In this document: positions 1 through 13,208 of the stretch, in pieces
How positions within the stretch are numbered: the stretch's first letter is position 1
Layout of the letters: each line of letters begins with the position of its first letter
NCBI RefSeq assembly: GCF_022664455.2
Contig: NZ_JAKRKC020000001.1
Span: 2,485,001 to 2,549,000 of the forward strand
Length of the DNA stretch: 64,000 nt
Source of the DNA: Actinomadura luzonensis
Lineage (GTDB): Bacteria; Actinomycetota; Actinomycetes; Streptosporangiales; Streptosporangiaceae
Reading direction: 5' to 3'
Program-made: the position numbers and the translations under genes
The notes under the pieces: generated by a model
Database searches by the model: none
The model's input: only the letters and a program-made list of their open reading frames with translations
What the model was told of the DNA's origin: nothing

Positions 1-233
1 TCGAGTGCCTGGCCGAGACGTGCCCCACCGTCACCGTACGGGTGCCGGGCGGCGACGTGCTCCAGCACCGCGAGATGAGCAGGGGCGAAGAGGTCAACTA
101 CTTCGAGCCCGAGCTGGACGTCGTGGTCAGCGACGCGGGCACGGTCCGCGTCACCGAGAACGGCGCGCCCCGCCCGCAGGGCGAGCAGGGCGCGAGGCAG
201 GCGTTCACCGTGCGCGCCCGCGCGAAGAGCTAG
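1..233 (+). CDS. RodZ-like (DUF4115) C-terminal domain protein, 5' end outside window
   Basis: Only the last 76 codons are present, read in the frame that begins at base 3. The fragment reads as a small beta-rich domain: a segment around CPTVTVRVPGGDVL, then a polar turn, then VVVSDAGTVRVTENG. This order (Cys, strand, turn with a G-E pair, strand ending in an N-G turn) is what I know from the extracytoplasmic DUF4115 domain of RodZ/helix-turn-helix proteins in actinobacteria. The N-terminal HTH and membrane helix lie outside the window, so the family call rests on this tail only. The stop TAG shares the palindrome CTAG with the stop of the convergent pyrE, so the two genes overlap tail to tail by 3 bp. 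Confidence 0.5.
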   Translation, partial: ECLAETCPTVTVRVPGGDVLQHREMSRGEEVNYFEPELDVVVSDAGTVRVTENGAPRPQGEQGARQAFTVRARAKS

Positions 234-763
234 AGCCCCAGGTCCTCCAGCGCGTACGCAGTGCGGTACTCCAGGCCCTCCCGCACGATGCGCTCCCGCG
301 CGCCCCTGTCCATGATCGTCGCGACGGCCACCACCTCGGCCCCGGCCTCGCGCAGCGCCTCCACGGCGGTCAGCACCGAGCCGCCGGTGGTCGAGGTGTC
401 CTCCACCGCCAGCACCCGCCGCCCCGCCACGTCCGGGCCCTCGATGCGCCGCTGCAGCCCGTGCTGCTTGGACGCCTTGCGCACCACGAACGCGTCCAGC
501 GCCCGCCCCCGCGCCGCCGCCGCGTGCAGCATCGCGGCCGCCACCGGGTCGGCCCCCAGCGTGAGCCCGCCCACCGCGTCGTAGCCGAGGTCCTCGGTGA
601 GGTCGAGCATCACCTTGCCGACGAGGGGCGCGGCCACGCCGTCGAGCGTGATCCGCCGCAGGTCGAGATACCAGTCGGCCTCGATCCCCGAGGAGAGGGT
701 GACCTTGCCGTGGACGACGGCCTTCTTCTTGATCTCGGCCAGCAGGTTGTCGCGATCTGTCAT
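230..763 (-). CDS. pyrE: orotate phosphoribosyltransferase
   Basis: Transfers the phosphoribosyl group of PRPP to orotate to give orotidine monophosphate in de novo pyrimidine synthesis (cytoplasmic). At 177 residues it has the usual size for the short bacterial form. The N-terminus (MTDRDNLLAEIKKKAVVHGK) and the SSGIEADWYLDLR segment are typical, and the PRPP loop VLAVEDTSTTGGSVL (acidic pair followed by TTGGS) is intact near residue 115. The start is the ATG whose first bases overlap the TGA of the upstream gene (ATGA), which implies translational coupling with the GGDEF-like protein. An open frame continues upstream without a stop but is the antisense of that neighbour. No regulatory element is visible between the two genes. 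Confidence 0.95.
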   Translation of the reverse strand: MTDRDNLLAEIKKKAVVHGKVTLSSGIEADWYLDLRRITLDGVAAPLVGKVMLDLTEDLGYDAVGGLTLGADPVAAAMLHAAAARGRALDAFVVRKASKQHGLQRRIEGPDVAGRRVLAVEDTSTTGGSVLTAVEALREAGAEVVAVATIMDRGARERIVREGLEYRTAYALEDLGL

Positions 764-1497
764 GCGTCCAAGCTTAGGGTCCGGACCAGGGCGAGGGCCT
801 GCCCGTACGCCTTCGGCAGCGGACGCACCCGGACCTGGGGGCGGGTGCCGTACAGGATCTCGGCGGCGCGGAGCCGGGCCAGCTTGCCCGCCAGCAGGTC
901 GTCCGCGCGGGTGAGCGCGGCCACCCGCGAGGGCGCGAGCAGCGCCAGCGTCTCGTCGCCGGGGAAGGCCCGGCGCAGCGCGGTCGCCAGGTTGAGCGCG
1001 GCGGCCAGCCGCTCGGCCAGCTCGGGGGCCCGCCGGTCCGGCTCGGCGACCACCAGGCAGGTGCCCGCCGCCGAGCCCCGGTAGAGCTGCGCCAGCCGGG
1101 TGCGCAGGTACGCGGCGCTGGCCAGGCCGGTCAGCGGGTCCTCGCAGCCCAGCTCGCCCATCGGCGCGAAGCTGCGCTCGGCCCAGCCCGCCGCGAACGC
1201 CCGCAGCACCGCGAACGGCGGCTCCCCGAGACGGGCCGCCGTCCACAGGGCCGCGAGGTCGGTCATGGCCTCCGCGATCCCCACGCCGGCGCCGGCCCGC
1301 GCGGCGCCGAGCGCCCGGCAGGCGTCCGCGGTCAGGTCGTGCTCCCCGCCGCCCTGCTCCCGCTCGCCGAGCCGGGGGCGAGCCTCGCGCATCGCCTTGA
1401 GCAGGCAGTCCGCCTCCGGCGTCCACCAGTCGTCGGCCAGCGACCAGCCCGCCGCCAGGCTGCGGGCACGCCAGCGCGCCGTCATGTCGTCCTCCAT
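760..1497 (-). CDS. degenerate GGDEF-domain protein
   Basis: A 245-residue soluble protein. The N-terminal half is helical and unrecognised. The C-terminal half opens with DPLTGLASAAYLRTRL, the signature that begins GGDEF (diguanylate cyclase) domains. The signature loop itself is altered: where GG[DE]EF should stand the protein reads PGDETLALL, and the domain is shortened. I therefore expect no c-di-GMP synthesis; a ligand-binding or structural role is inference. The ATG at 1497 is preferred over an in-frame GTG 18 bases upstream because the sequence GGGAGAGGAG just before it is a good ribosome binding site. Its stop overlaps the pyrE start, so the two are probably one transcript. Confidence 0.75.
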   Translation of the reverse strand: MEDDMTARWRARSLAAGWSLADDWWTPEADCLLKAMREARPRLGEREQGGGEHDLTADACRALGAARAGAGVGIAEAMTDLAALWTAARLGEPPFAVLRAFAAGWAERSFAPMGELGCEDPLTGLASAAYLRTRLAQLYRGSAAGTCLVVAEPDRRAPELAERLAAALNLATALRRAFPGDETLALLAPSRVAALTRADDLLAGKLARLRAAEILYGTRPQVRVRPLPKAYGQALALVRTLSLDA

Positions 1498-1621
1498 CCG
1501 CTCCTCTCCCTTCACGGCCTCCGGACAGGGCCTTCACAGGTAAAGACGGACTCGCGGTTTAGTCATGACGGGGAATGCGGAATGATTGCGCGGGGCAACC
1601 CCACGTAATCAAGAGGTCACT

Positions 1622-3972
1622 ATGGGTGTCGAAGTGCCGCGAAGTGACGCGGATCTCCTGCGGGCGTCCAGGGAGGGCGACGCCGCCGCCTTCGGGCAGC
1701 TCTACGAGCGCCACGTCGCCGCCGCCCGCGCGCTGGCCCGCCAGCTCGTCCGCGGCACCGAGGCCGAGGACGTCGTCGCCGAGGCGTTCACCAAGATCCT
1801 CGACCTGGTCGGCCGCGGCGGCGGCCCCGAGTCGGGCTTCCGCACCTACCTGCTCACCGTCGTGCGGCGCACCGTCTACGACCGCTCCCGCGTCGAGGGC
1901 CGCCAGCTCACCACCGGCGAGATCGAGGAGTACGACCCCGGGGTGCCGTTCGTCGACCCGGCCCTCGTCGGGCTGGAGAGGTCGCTCATCGCCCGCGCCT
2001 ACCTGTCGCTGCCCGAGCGGTGGCGGGCCGTGCTCTGGCACACCGAGGTCGAGCGGAGCCGGCCCGCCGAGGTCGCGCCGCTGCTCGGCCTGTCGGCCAA
2101 CGGCGTCGCCGCGCTGGCCTACCGGGCGCGTGAGGGGCTGCGGCAGGCGTACCTCCAGATGCACCTCGGCACGCAGCCGCGGCGCGAGTGCCGGCCGGTG
2201 CTCGGCAAGATGGGCGCCTACGTGCGGGGCGGGCTGGCCAGGCGCGAGTCCAGGTTCGTCGACGAGCACGTCAGCGGCTGCGAGGAGTGCCACGGCGTGC
2301 TGCTGGAGCTCACCGACGTCAACCGCGGGCTGCGCGTCATGGTGGGACCGCTGTTCGCCGGCCCGCTCTTCGGCGGGTACGCCGCCGCGCTGGCCAAGGG
2401 CGGCGCGGGGGGCGCGGCCGGGCTGCTGCGGGCCCTGGCCGCGCTGCGCCGGGCGCCCCGGCACCAGCAGGCGGTGCTGGCCGGGGGCCTCGCGGTCGCG
2501 GCCGCGGTGACCCTCGCGTTCCTGCTGGTCTCCGGCGACGGGCCGGCGCGCGAGCCGGCCACGGCGGCGCCCGGGCTCCTGGGGTGCCGATGTCGCCGAC
2601 GTTCGCCGCCGTCCCGCCGCCACCGCCGCCCGGCGAGCGGCCCGCGCGGTGCCGCCGCCCCGGCCGGCACGCCTTCGGCCACGCCGCGCGGGCAGGCCCG
2701 GCTGCGGGCCGCCATCGACCCGCTCGGCTCGCTGGTGCGCGCCCAGGCCGGCATCGTCGGCATCCGGCTGCGCAACGACGGCGACGCGCCGAGCGAGGCG
2801 CTGGCCGCGCTGGTCGAGCTGCCGCGCGGCGTCACGCTCGTCCCCACCGCCCGCGACCACCAGGCGGCCGCGCTCAGCGGTCCCGCGGGCACCGTGGACG
2901 GCTGGGCCTGCCGCCCGACGGCGGCGGCGCCCGGTGCTCGCGGGCCCCGCTGCGGGCCGGGGAGAGCACGGCGGTGTTCCTGCGGGTGCTGGTCGCGGAG
3001 GAGGCGCCCGAGGGCGCGGGGCCGGCCGTGCGCGTCGAGGCCGGGCCGCTGCGGGTGCGGGCGCGGGCCGAGGACGGCGTGCGCGCGAGCGGCGCGCCCG
3101 CCAGGTTCGCCACCGACGGCAGGGTGACCGTGCGGGCCGTCGGCAACTCCCTGCTGAGCTGCCCCGAGGAGCGGGCGGGCTGCCTGGAGGCGCGGCGGCG
3201 GCAGGGCGACCAGCGCGACGACGACCTGTGGCCGATGACCGCGCTCGACCGCGACGACGTCCCCGCCACCCACCACTCCAGCGCCGCCCGGCTGACCCTG
3301 CCGAAGGGCGGGCGGGTGGTGTGGGCCGGGCTCTACTGGTCGGCGAGCGGCGAGGAGTCCGGGCCGATCAAGGTGCGGCCGCCGGGGCGGCGGTCGTACG
3401 TCACCGTCCGGCCCACCCATGTGGCCGTGCGCGACCTGCCCAACGGGCCCGTCTACCAGGCGTACGCCGACGTGAGCATGCTGGCGTCCGGGGCCAGGCG
3501 CGGCGGCCTGTGGTGGGCGGCCGACCCGCCGCTGCAGGAGGGCGTGGCGCGGCACGCCGGGTGGAGCCTGGTGCTGGTCGTCACCGACCCGGACGCGCCG
3601 TACAGCCAGGCCGTGGTGCTCGACACGGCCACCGTCGTCGGCGGGCCGCGGCGGCGGGTGCGCCTGCCCATCGGCGGGCTCACCCCCGCCGCCGCGCCCG
3701 CCCGCGCGGAGCTGGTCACCTGGGAGGGCGACGCCGACCTCACGGGCGACCGGGTCTCCCTCGGCACCGGCGCCCTCACCCCGGCGGGCGGCGACCGCGA
3801 CCGCGCCAACGTCTTCGACGGCTCATCGGGCGGCGTGGCGGAGATGACGTTCGGCGTGGACGTCGATACGGTCGGCGCTGAGCTCGGGGCCGATCCCGGG
3901 CTGACGATCGCCACGGACAGGGACGTGGTCCTGTTCGGCGTGGCCGCCCTGAGCGTGCGTGCGCGGTCGTGA
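1622..3972 (+). CDS. ECF-type sigma factor fused to zinc-finger anti-sigma segment, TM helix and extracytoplasmic domain; frame interrupted
   Basis: Starts at an ATG after AGAGG. Residues 1-90 form sigma region 2 (GDAAAFGQLYERHV, EAEDVVAEAFTKILDLV); around 135-190 is region 4 (LPERWRAVLWHTEVE, LLGLSANGVAALAYRAREGL). A cysteine segment follows with HVSGCEEC, resembling the zinc-binding part of anti-sigma factors. A membrane helix (AVLAGGLAVAAAVTLAFLLV, about 283-302) precedes a Pro-rich linker and a large secreted-type beta domain that runs to 3972. The reading frame does not stay open: it must shift near 2580 (one base short in a G run), back near 2640, and again near 2917 in CCGCCCGACGG. Coding content on both sides of each point is convincing, so either these are base-call errors or the gene is decaying. 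Known one-piece sigma/anti-sigma ECF groups fit this layout; the extracellular signal is unknown. Confidence 0.7.
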
Positions 3973-4021
3973 CCACAAACGGGACAAACTGGTACGGTCT
4001 GCCTAAGTGGTCTGGCGCACC

Positions 4022-4136
4022 GGTGACCGAGGGGCGAATCGTCGGGATTCACCCTCGGACGATCACCTGCTTTCATTACCCTGAGAGAGGGCCGCCAAGT
4101 CCGGTCTCTGACGGTGCAGAGCCAGCAAGGTCGGAC
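4022..4136 (+). promoter_or_regulatory. structured 5' leader of the NYN gene
   Basis: The 180-bp gap between the sigma gene and the NYN gene folds strongly on paper. Stem 1: GGTGA (4022-4026) and CCGAGGG (4027-4033) pair with TCACC (4063-4067) and CCCTCGG (4052-4058), with inner GAATC/GATTC. Stem 2: CCCT/AGGG at 4079-4091. Stem 3: GTCCG (4099-4103) with CGGAC (4132-4136) enclosing CTCTG/CAGAG (4106-4110, 4117-4121). Stem 1 could also terminate the upstream gene, although no T-run follows. I could not match it to a riboswitch class I know. Confidence 0.45.
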
Positions 4137-4152
4137 CACCAGGAAAGGGGCG

Positions 4153-5469
4153 GTGTCAGTGGATCGCTGCGCGCTGTTCGTGGACGCTGGCTATCTGCTG
4201 GCTGACGGGGCGATGGCCGTGCACGGCACGCGTCATCGCGAGGCGGTCGCCTGGGACTACCCAGGGCTGCTCCAGCTGATGACCCAGTTGTCGCGCGAGC
4301 GCACCGGGCTGCCGCTGCTGCGGTGCTACTGGTACGAGGCCACGGTCGAGGGCCGGCGCACGCCCGAGCACGACGCGCTGGCCGACATCCCGGGGCTCAA
4401 GCTCCGGCTGTCGCGCATCAGGCCCGGCCGCCGCGAGGGCGTCGACGCCCAGGTCCACCGCGACCTCATGACGCTCGCCCGCAACACCGCCATCTGCGAC
4501 GCCGTCGTCGTCAGCGGCGACGAGGACCTCGCGCAGGTCGTCTGCGACGCCCAGGACCTCGGCATCCGGGTCACCGTCATCCACATCGCCGCCGAGGGCG
4601 GCTGGGCCGTCTCCCGGTCGCTGCGCCAGGAGTGCGACGACCTGGTCGAGCTGGGGGCGGTGCACCTGCGGCCCTACGTGGCGATGGTGTCGGGCATGGT
4701 CGAGCCGTCCTCCAACGGGCATCACCACCAGCCGATGAGCAACGGGCAGACGACGCACTCGCTGCCGCCGGCGCAGCCGTCCTCGCTGCCGCCGCCGTCC
4801 CTGCCGCCCTCCTCGCCGCTGCCCTCTTCCTCGCTCCCGTCCTCGTCGCTGCCCTCCTCGTCGCTGCCGTCGTCCGGGAGCCACGCGGCCGGGTCGTCGG
4901 GCTCCACCGGGCAGCACTCCGCCAACGGGTCGGGCTCCTCAGGGCGCGGGCAGTCGTCCTCGTCCACGCCGCCGGTGCTGCCGACGTACTCCAACTACCA
5001 GATCGAGCAGCCGCCCTCCGCGGCGCCGGTGACCGGGCCCATCCCGGCGCAACCGGCCGAACGGCCCCAGCCCGCCCCGCAGCCGCCGTCCCAGCCGCAG
5101 TCGCCCAGCACCGGGCAGTTCGCCTCGCCCTCCAGCAGTGGCACGTACCAGCCGTCGCAGCTCGGCCCCTACACCGGGCCGCAGGCCGCGCCCGTCGTCC
5201 CGGCGGCGGCCACGGCGGGCGCCACGACGCTGGCCGACGCCGTCAAGGCCGCCCACCGCGAGGGGCACGACTTCGGCGAGTCCGTCGCCAGGGACGCGCC
5301 CGCGCTGTGGCTGGAGGCCGTACTGGCCCGCAAGCCGCGCATGCCGTCCGACCTGGAGGCGCGGCTGCTGCAGGGGTCGTCGCTGCCGATCGACTTCCTG
5401 CTGCACGACGAGGTCCGGCACGCCCTGCGCCGCGGCTTCTGGGACGCCCTCGAACGCGCCCGCCACTGA
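4153..5469 (+). CDS. NYN-domain (PIN-like) putative nuclease with Ser/Pro-rich linker
   Basis: A 438-residue protein. Residues 5-165 form a NYN/LabA-type PIN-like fold with the acidic positions in place: LFVDAGYLL near the start, VDAQVHRDLM around 98, and VVSGDEDLAQVV around 118. Such domains are RNases in other systems; the substrate here is unknown. Residues about 185-355 are a low-complexity Ser/Pro/Gln-rich linker (repeats of LPSSS), followed by a compact C-terminal helical domain (ADAVKAAHREGHDFGES to the end) that looks like an OST-HTH-like or RNA-binding tail but is not recognised with certainty. GTG at 4153 is chosen because AGGAAAGGGG lies 3-12 bases before it; a second GTG follows two codons later. 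It sits alone downstream of a structured leader. Confidence 0.8.
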   Translation: MSVDRCALFVDAGYLLADGAMAVHGTRHREAVAWDYPGLLQLMTQLSRERTGLPLLRCYWYEATVEGRRTPEHDALADIPGLKLRLSRIRPGRREGVDAQVHRDLMTLARNTAICDAVVVSGDEDLAQVVCDAQDLGIRVTVIHIAAEGGWAVSRSLRQECDDLVELGAVHLRPYVAMVSGMVEPSSNGHHHQPMSNGQTTHSLPPAQPSSLPPPSLPPSSPLPSSSLPSSSLPSSSLPSSGSHAAGSSGSTGQHSANGSGSSGRGQSSSSTPPVLPTYSNYQIEQPPSAAPVTGPIPAQPAERPQPAPQPPSQPQSPSTGQFASPSSSGTYQPSQLGPYTGPQAAPVVPAAATAGATTLADAVKAAHREGHDFGESVARDAPALWLEAVLARKPRMPSDLEARLLQGSSLPIDFLLHDEVRHALRRGFWDALERARH

Positions 5470-5616
5470 CCCGACGGCACCACCGGCACCACTCCTCCGC
5501 CGCGGCCCTTCCCCGCCGCATCACCCCACTCCCGCCATCCGGCACCCGCTCCGGCGTGCCCGCACCGCGCCCGCCGGGCGCGGAGCGGGCGGAGCCCGGG
5601 GACGCCGAGGGCGGGG

Positions 5617-6246
5617 TCAGGAGAGGGCGTCGAAGCCGGCGCGCAGGTGGGTGACCCGGTCCGTGAGATCGGACAGCGGCGCGGCCAGCGCCTGGTCCTG
5701 GGACTTGCGGACGAGCTCCCGCATCCGGGCCAGCTCGTCCTCCACGGCCGTCAGCCGCCGTGACAGCTCCGGCAGCACCGACGCGTGGTCGCCTGCCCCG
5801 GGCGGCAGCTCGCCGGTGAGCCGCTCGCGCAGCAGCGACGCCTGCTCGGCCAGCCGCTTGTTCATGTTGTACAGCTCGGTGAACACCGACACCTTGGCCC
5901 GCAGCACCCACGGGTCGAACGGCTTGGTCAGGTAGTCCACCGCGCCCGCCGCGTAGCCGCGGAAGGCGTAGTCGGGGGCGCTGTCCACGACGGTCAGGAA
6001 GATGATGGGGATGTTCCTGGTCCGCTCGCGCCGCTTGATGTGCGCGGCCGTCTCGAACCCGTCCATGCCCGGCATCCGCACGTCGAGCAGGATGAGCGCG
6101 AACTCGGTGTTGAGCAGCGCCTTGAGCGCCTCCTCGCCCGACCGGGCGCGCACCGGCACCAGGTCGAGCGAGCTGAGGATGGCCTCGAGCGCGATGAGAT
6201 TCTCCTCGCGGTCGTCGACCAGCAGGATCTTGGCACGATCCGGCAT
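5617..6246 (-). CDS. response regulator (receiver plus coiled-coil tail)
   Basis: 209 residues. The receiver domain covers about 5-125: acidic pair in [10 protein letters not shown], phospho-acceptor Asp in [13 protein letters not shown], Thr in [10 protein letters not shown] and Lys in [10 protein letters not shown]. The rest is a helical, probably coiled-coil tail without a DNA-binding or enzymatic output domain, so it likely works through protein contacts. It starts only 3 bases after the stop of the poly-HAMP hybrid kinase and is almost certainly co-transcribed, which makes it the natural phosphate acceptor or competitor of that kinase's own receiver. Homologues of this type are usual companions of multi-HAMP kinases in actinomycetes (family knowledge). 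Confidence 0.9.
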   Translation of the reverse strand: MPDRAKILLVDDREENLIALEAILSSLDLVPVRARSGEEALKALLNTEFALILLDVRMPGMDGFETAAHIKRRERTRNIPIIFLTVVDSAPDYAFRGYAAGAVDYLTKPFDPWVLRAKVSVFTELYNMNKRLAEQASLLRERLTGELPPGAGDHASVLPELSRRLTAVEDELARMRELVRKSQDQALAAPLSDLTDRVTHLRAGFDALS

Positions 6247-6249
6247 CGA

Positions 6250-10974
<4,725 letters not shown>

Positions 10975-11094
10975 GGGGCCTCCTTCACTCGCTCTGGGCC
11001 TCGGCGAGTGATTCAAGTCTGTCACGATGAGTAGCTCGTAGTCCTGTCCTTGGATTTACCCCAAGTCAGTGAGAAGTGTGGTAGGCACGTTGGG

Positions 11095-12639
11095 ATGACT
11101 GCTTCTCCTCAAGGGGTGCTCGCTGCGACGTTCGCGCCGGGTGAGACCGCTGTGACGGCCGCGATGAGGTTCACGCGCGAGGTGATGACCGCGTGGGCCA
11201 CCGGTGGCGTGCTCCACACCGCCGAACAAGTCGCGGGCGATTTGGCGGAGCAAGTCGCTGACGAGCCATTTGAGGTGATTTGGAAGCATTTCGGGGACGC
11301 TGTGCAGGTCGAGTTCCGCCAGCGCCTCGTCTCCCAGGGTGATCCGAAAGCTCCTTCCGCGAATGTCGAAGAGTGGGGAGTCACCTTCAGGGGCGATTCC
11401 CGTGTCCACTGGGCAAGGCTCACGCTACCTGGCTCAGCGGACCGAGTGGCAGCCGAATGGTCGGAGGAGAGCGCTCGCGGGCCACATTGGCTGGGGTTCC
11501 TGGCTGACGCGAGTGACCTGCTCGCGGGCACCCTCGACCCCGACATGGTGCCCGCCATCATCGCCCAGATCGTGGTGCCGCGCCTGTCGAGCTGGTGCGC
11601 GGTCTACACCTCCGACGGCGACTCCGGGCCGCTGCGGCTGGTCTACCTGTGGCACGCCGACGAGGCCCGGATCGACGGGCTGCGCGTCCAGCTCTCCGAC
11701 ATGGACGTCGCCGCCGCCGACGACCGGGTCACCTCGCTCATCCACCTGACCGACTCGCAGGTGCTCGCGGTGCCGCTCACGGCGCGCGGGCGCGGCCTCG
11801 GCATGATGTGCCTCGGCCGCCCCGACCGCTTCCCCGACGAGGTCATCCAGTTCGCCGAGGACATCGGCAGGCGCGCCGCCCTCGCCATGGACAACGCCCG
11901 CCTGTACGCCCAGCAGGCCGCCGCCAACCGGGCGCTCCAGCGCAGCCTGCTGCCGCCCAACGAGCCCGAGGTGCCGGGGCTCGACTACGGCGTCATCTAC
12001 GAGCCCGCGGGCGAGGTCAACGAGGTCGGCGGCGACTTCTACGACCTGTTCAAGGCGGGCGACGACTCCTGGCGCTTCGCCATCGGCGACGTCTGCGGCA
12101 CCGGCCCCGAGGCGGCGGCCGTGACCGGCCTGGCCCGGCACACGCTGCGGCTGCTGGCCCGCGAGGGCTACGGCGTCGCCGCGGTGCTCGGGCGGCTCAA
12201 CCAGGCGATCCTGGAGGAGGGCGAGCGGGCCCGGTTCCTGACGCTGCTGCACGGCGACATCACGCCCGTGGAGAGCGGGCTGGAGGTGCGGCTCGTGTCG
12301 GCGGGCCACCCCGAGGCGCTGCGGCTGCGCCCGAACGGCACGGTAGAGGCGGTCACGACGCCGCAGTCGCTGCTCGGGGTCTTCCACGAGGTCGTCTTCG
12401 AGGCCGACACCGTGCACCTCGACCACGGCGACGTGCTGCTCGCCGTCACCGACGGGGTGACCGAGCGGCGCAACGCCGGCCGGCTGCTCGACGACAACGG
12501 CGGGCTGGCCAAGATGCTGGCCGAGTGCGCGGGGCTGTCGGCGCGGGCGGTGGCGGAGCGGATCCGGCGGGGGGTGGCGGAGTTCGCCGCCGAGCCCAGC
12601 GCCGACGACCTCGCCATCGTCGTCCTCCGCGCCCGCTGA
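11095..12639 (+). CDS. GAF / PP2C (SpoIIE-type) protein phosphatase
   Basis: About 514 residues. The first 120 residues (AVTAAMRFTREVMTAWATGG, then AEQVAGDLAEQ) resemble a degenerate RsbW-like ATP-binding domain without clear nucleotide boxes; this part is inference. A GAF domain follows (about 140-285), then a SpoIIE-type PP2C domain with metal-binding acidic motifs EVNEVGGDFYDL and IGDVCGTGPEAAA and the closing SADDLAIVVLR. Such enzymes usually dephosphorylate anti-sigma antagonists. It is divergent from the poly-HAMP kinase with a 120-bp shared control region, suggesting linked signalling. ATG 11095 is my choice; an in-frame TTG at 11050 would add 15 residues and neither has a strong ribosome binding site. 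Confidence 0.88.
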   Translation: MTASPQGVLAATFAPGETAVTAAMRFTREVMTAWATGGVLHTAEQVAGDLAEQVADEPFEVIWKHFGDAVQVEFRQRLVSQGDPKAPSANVEEWGVTFRGDSRVHWARLTLPGSADRVAAEWSEESARGPHWLGFLADASDLLAGTLDPDMVPAIIAQIVVPRLSSWCAVYTSDGDSGPLRLVYLWHADEARIDGLRVQLSDMDVAAADDRVTSLIHLTDSQVLAVPLTARGRGLGMMCLGRPDRFPDEVIQFAEDIGRRAALAMDNARLYAQQAAANRALQRSLLPPNEPEVPGLDYGVIYEPAGEVNEVGGDFYDLFKAGDDSWRFAIGDVCGTGPEAAAVTGLARHTLRLLAREGYGVAAVLGRLNQAILEEGERARFLTLLHGDITPVESGLEVRLVSAGHPEALRLRPNGTVEAVTTPQSLLGVFHEVVFEADTVHLDHGDVLLAVTDGVTERRNAGRLLDDNGGLAKMLAECAGLSARAVAERIRRGVAEFAAEPSADDLAIVVLRAR

Positions 12640-13208
12640 CGCATTCGGGACGACCCGCGAAGCCACCCGCCCCCACCGGCCCGCAGCCATCGGCTTTCCG
12701 GACCCGTCCCCAGCCGGCGCCGATCGCCCTCCCGGCTCGCGACCGCCGCCCCCCCCCACCGGACGCTCATCGCCCTATGGACCCGAGGCCACCAGCCCTC
12801 CCAGTCGGCCTCTACCGCCCTTCCAGCCCCGCGGCCACCGAGCCCTTCCTTCCGGCCCCCTCCGGCCCTCCTAAGGGCTCCCAGAGACTCCTGCTGGGCC
12901 CGCCAGCCCCTTCACCTGGGCCCGCCACGTTCCGCCGGGCCCTCACCCGGCCCTGCGCACCCCCAGCAGGGCGTACGGCGGCAGTCGCCGCGCGCCGACC
13001 GTACGGACGCCGTCACGGGGCCCGTCCGCGACGGCGTCACCCCGCGAAAGAGGCCGGGCCCGCCCTCCGGGCGGTGGGCGCCGCTCGGGGCAGGACCGGG
13101 CGGCGGCGGGCCGGGAGGGCGTGGCCGGGCGCTCCGCGCGATGCTGGCAGCGCGGGCAGCCGACGATCAAGACGCCGGCGGGGCCAACTCTTTACGACCT
13201 GTCAGCGG
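12640..13208. other. 569-bp gap between convergent genes, no gene supported
   Basis: Very C-rich on the plus strand up to about 12960, including an 11-base C run near 12749, with open frames that look like composition artefacts. A minus-strand frame starting at TTG 13170 begins with CPRC and could suggest a zinc ribbon, but it has no ribosome binding site and turns into Arg/Pro-rich filler. No tRNA or clean terminator was found. Confidence 0.5.

Noticed and set aside
4022..4067. Hairpin as a plain Rho-independent terminator of the sigma gene
   Set aside because: Strong stem, but no T-run follows and further stems continue to the NYN start, so a leader element is preferred; termination cannot be excluded.
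4022..4136. Assignment of the NYN leader to a known riboswitch class (c-di-AMP, SAM, TPP, glycine)
   Set aside because: I compared the remembered core motifs and none fits.
12943..13170. Minus-strand frame beginning LIVGCPRCQH, a possible zinc ribbon
   Set aside because: TTG start without ribosome binding site, only one CxxC pair, then Arg/Pro-rich filler typical of antisense frames in GC-rich DNA.
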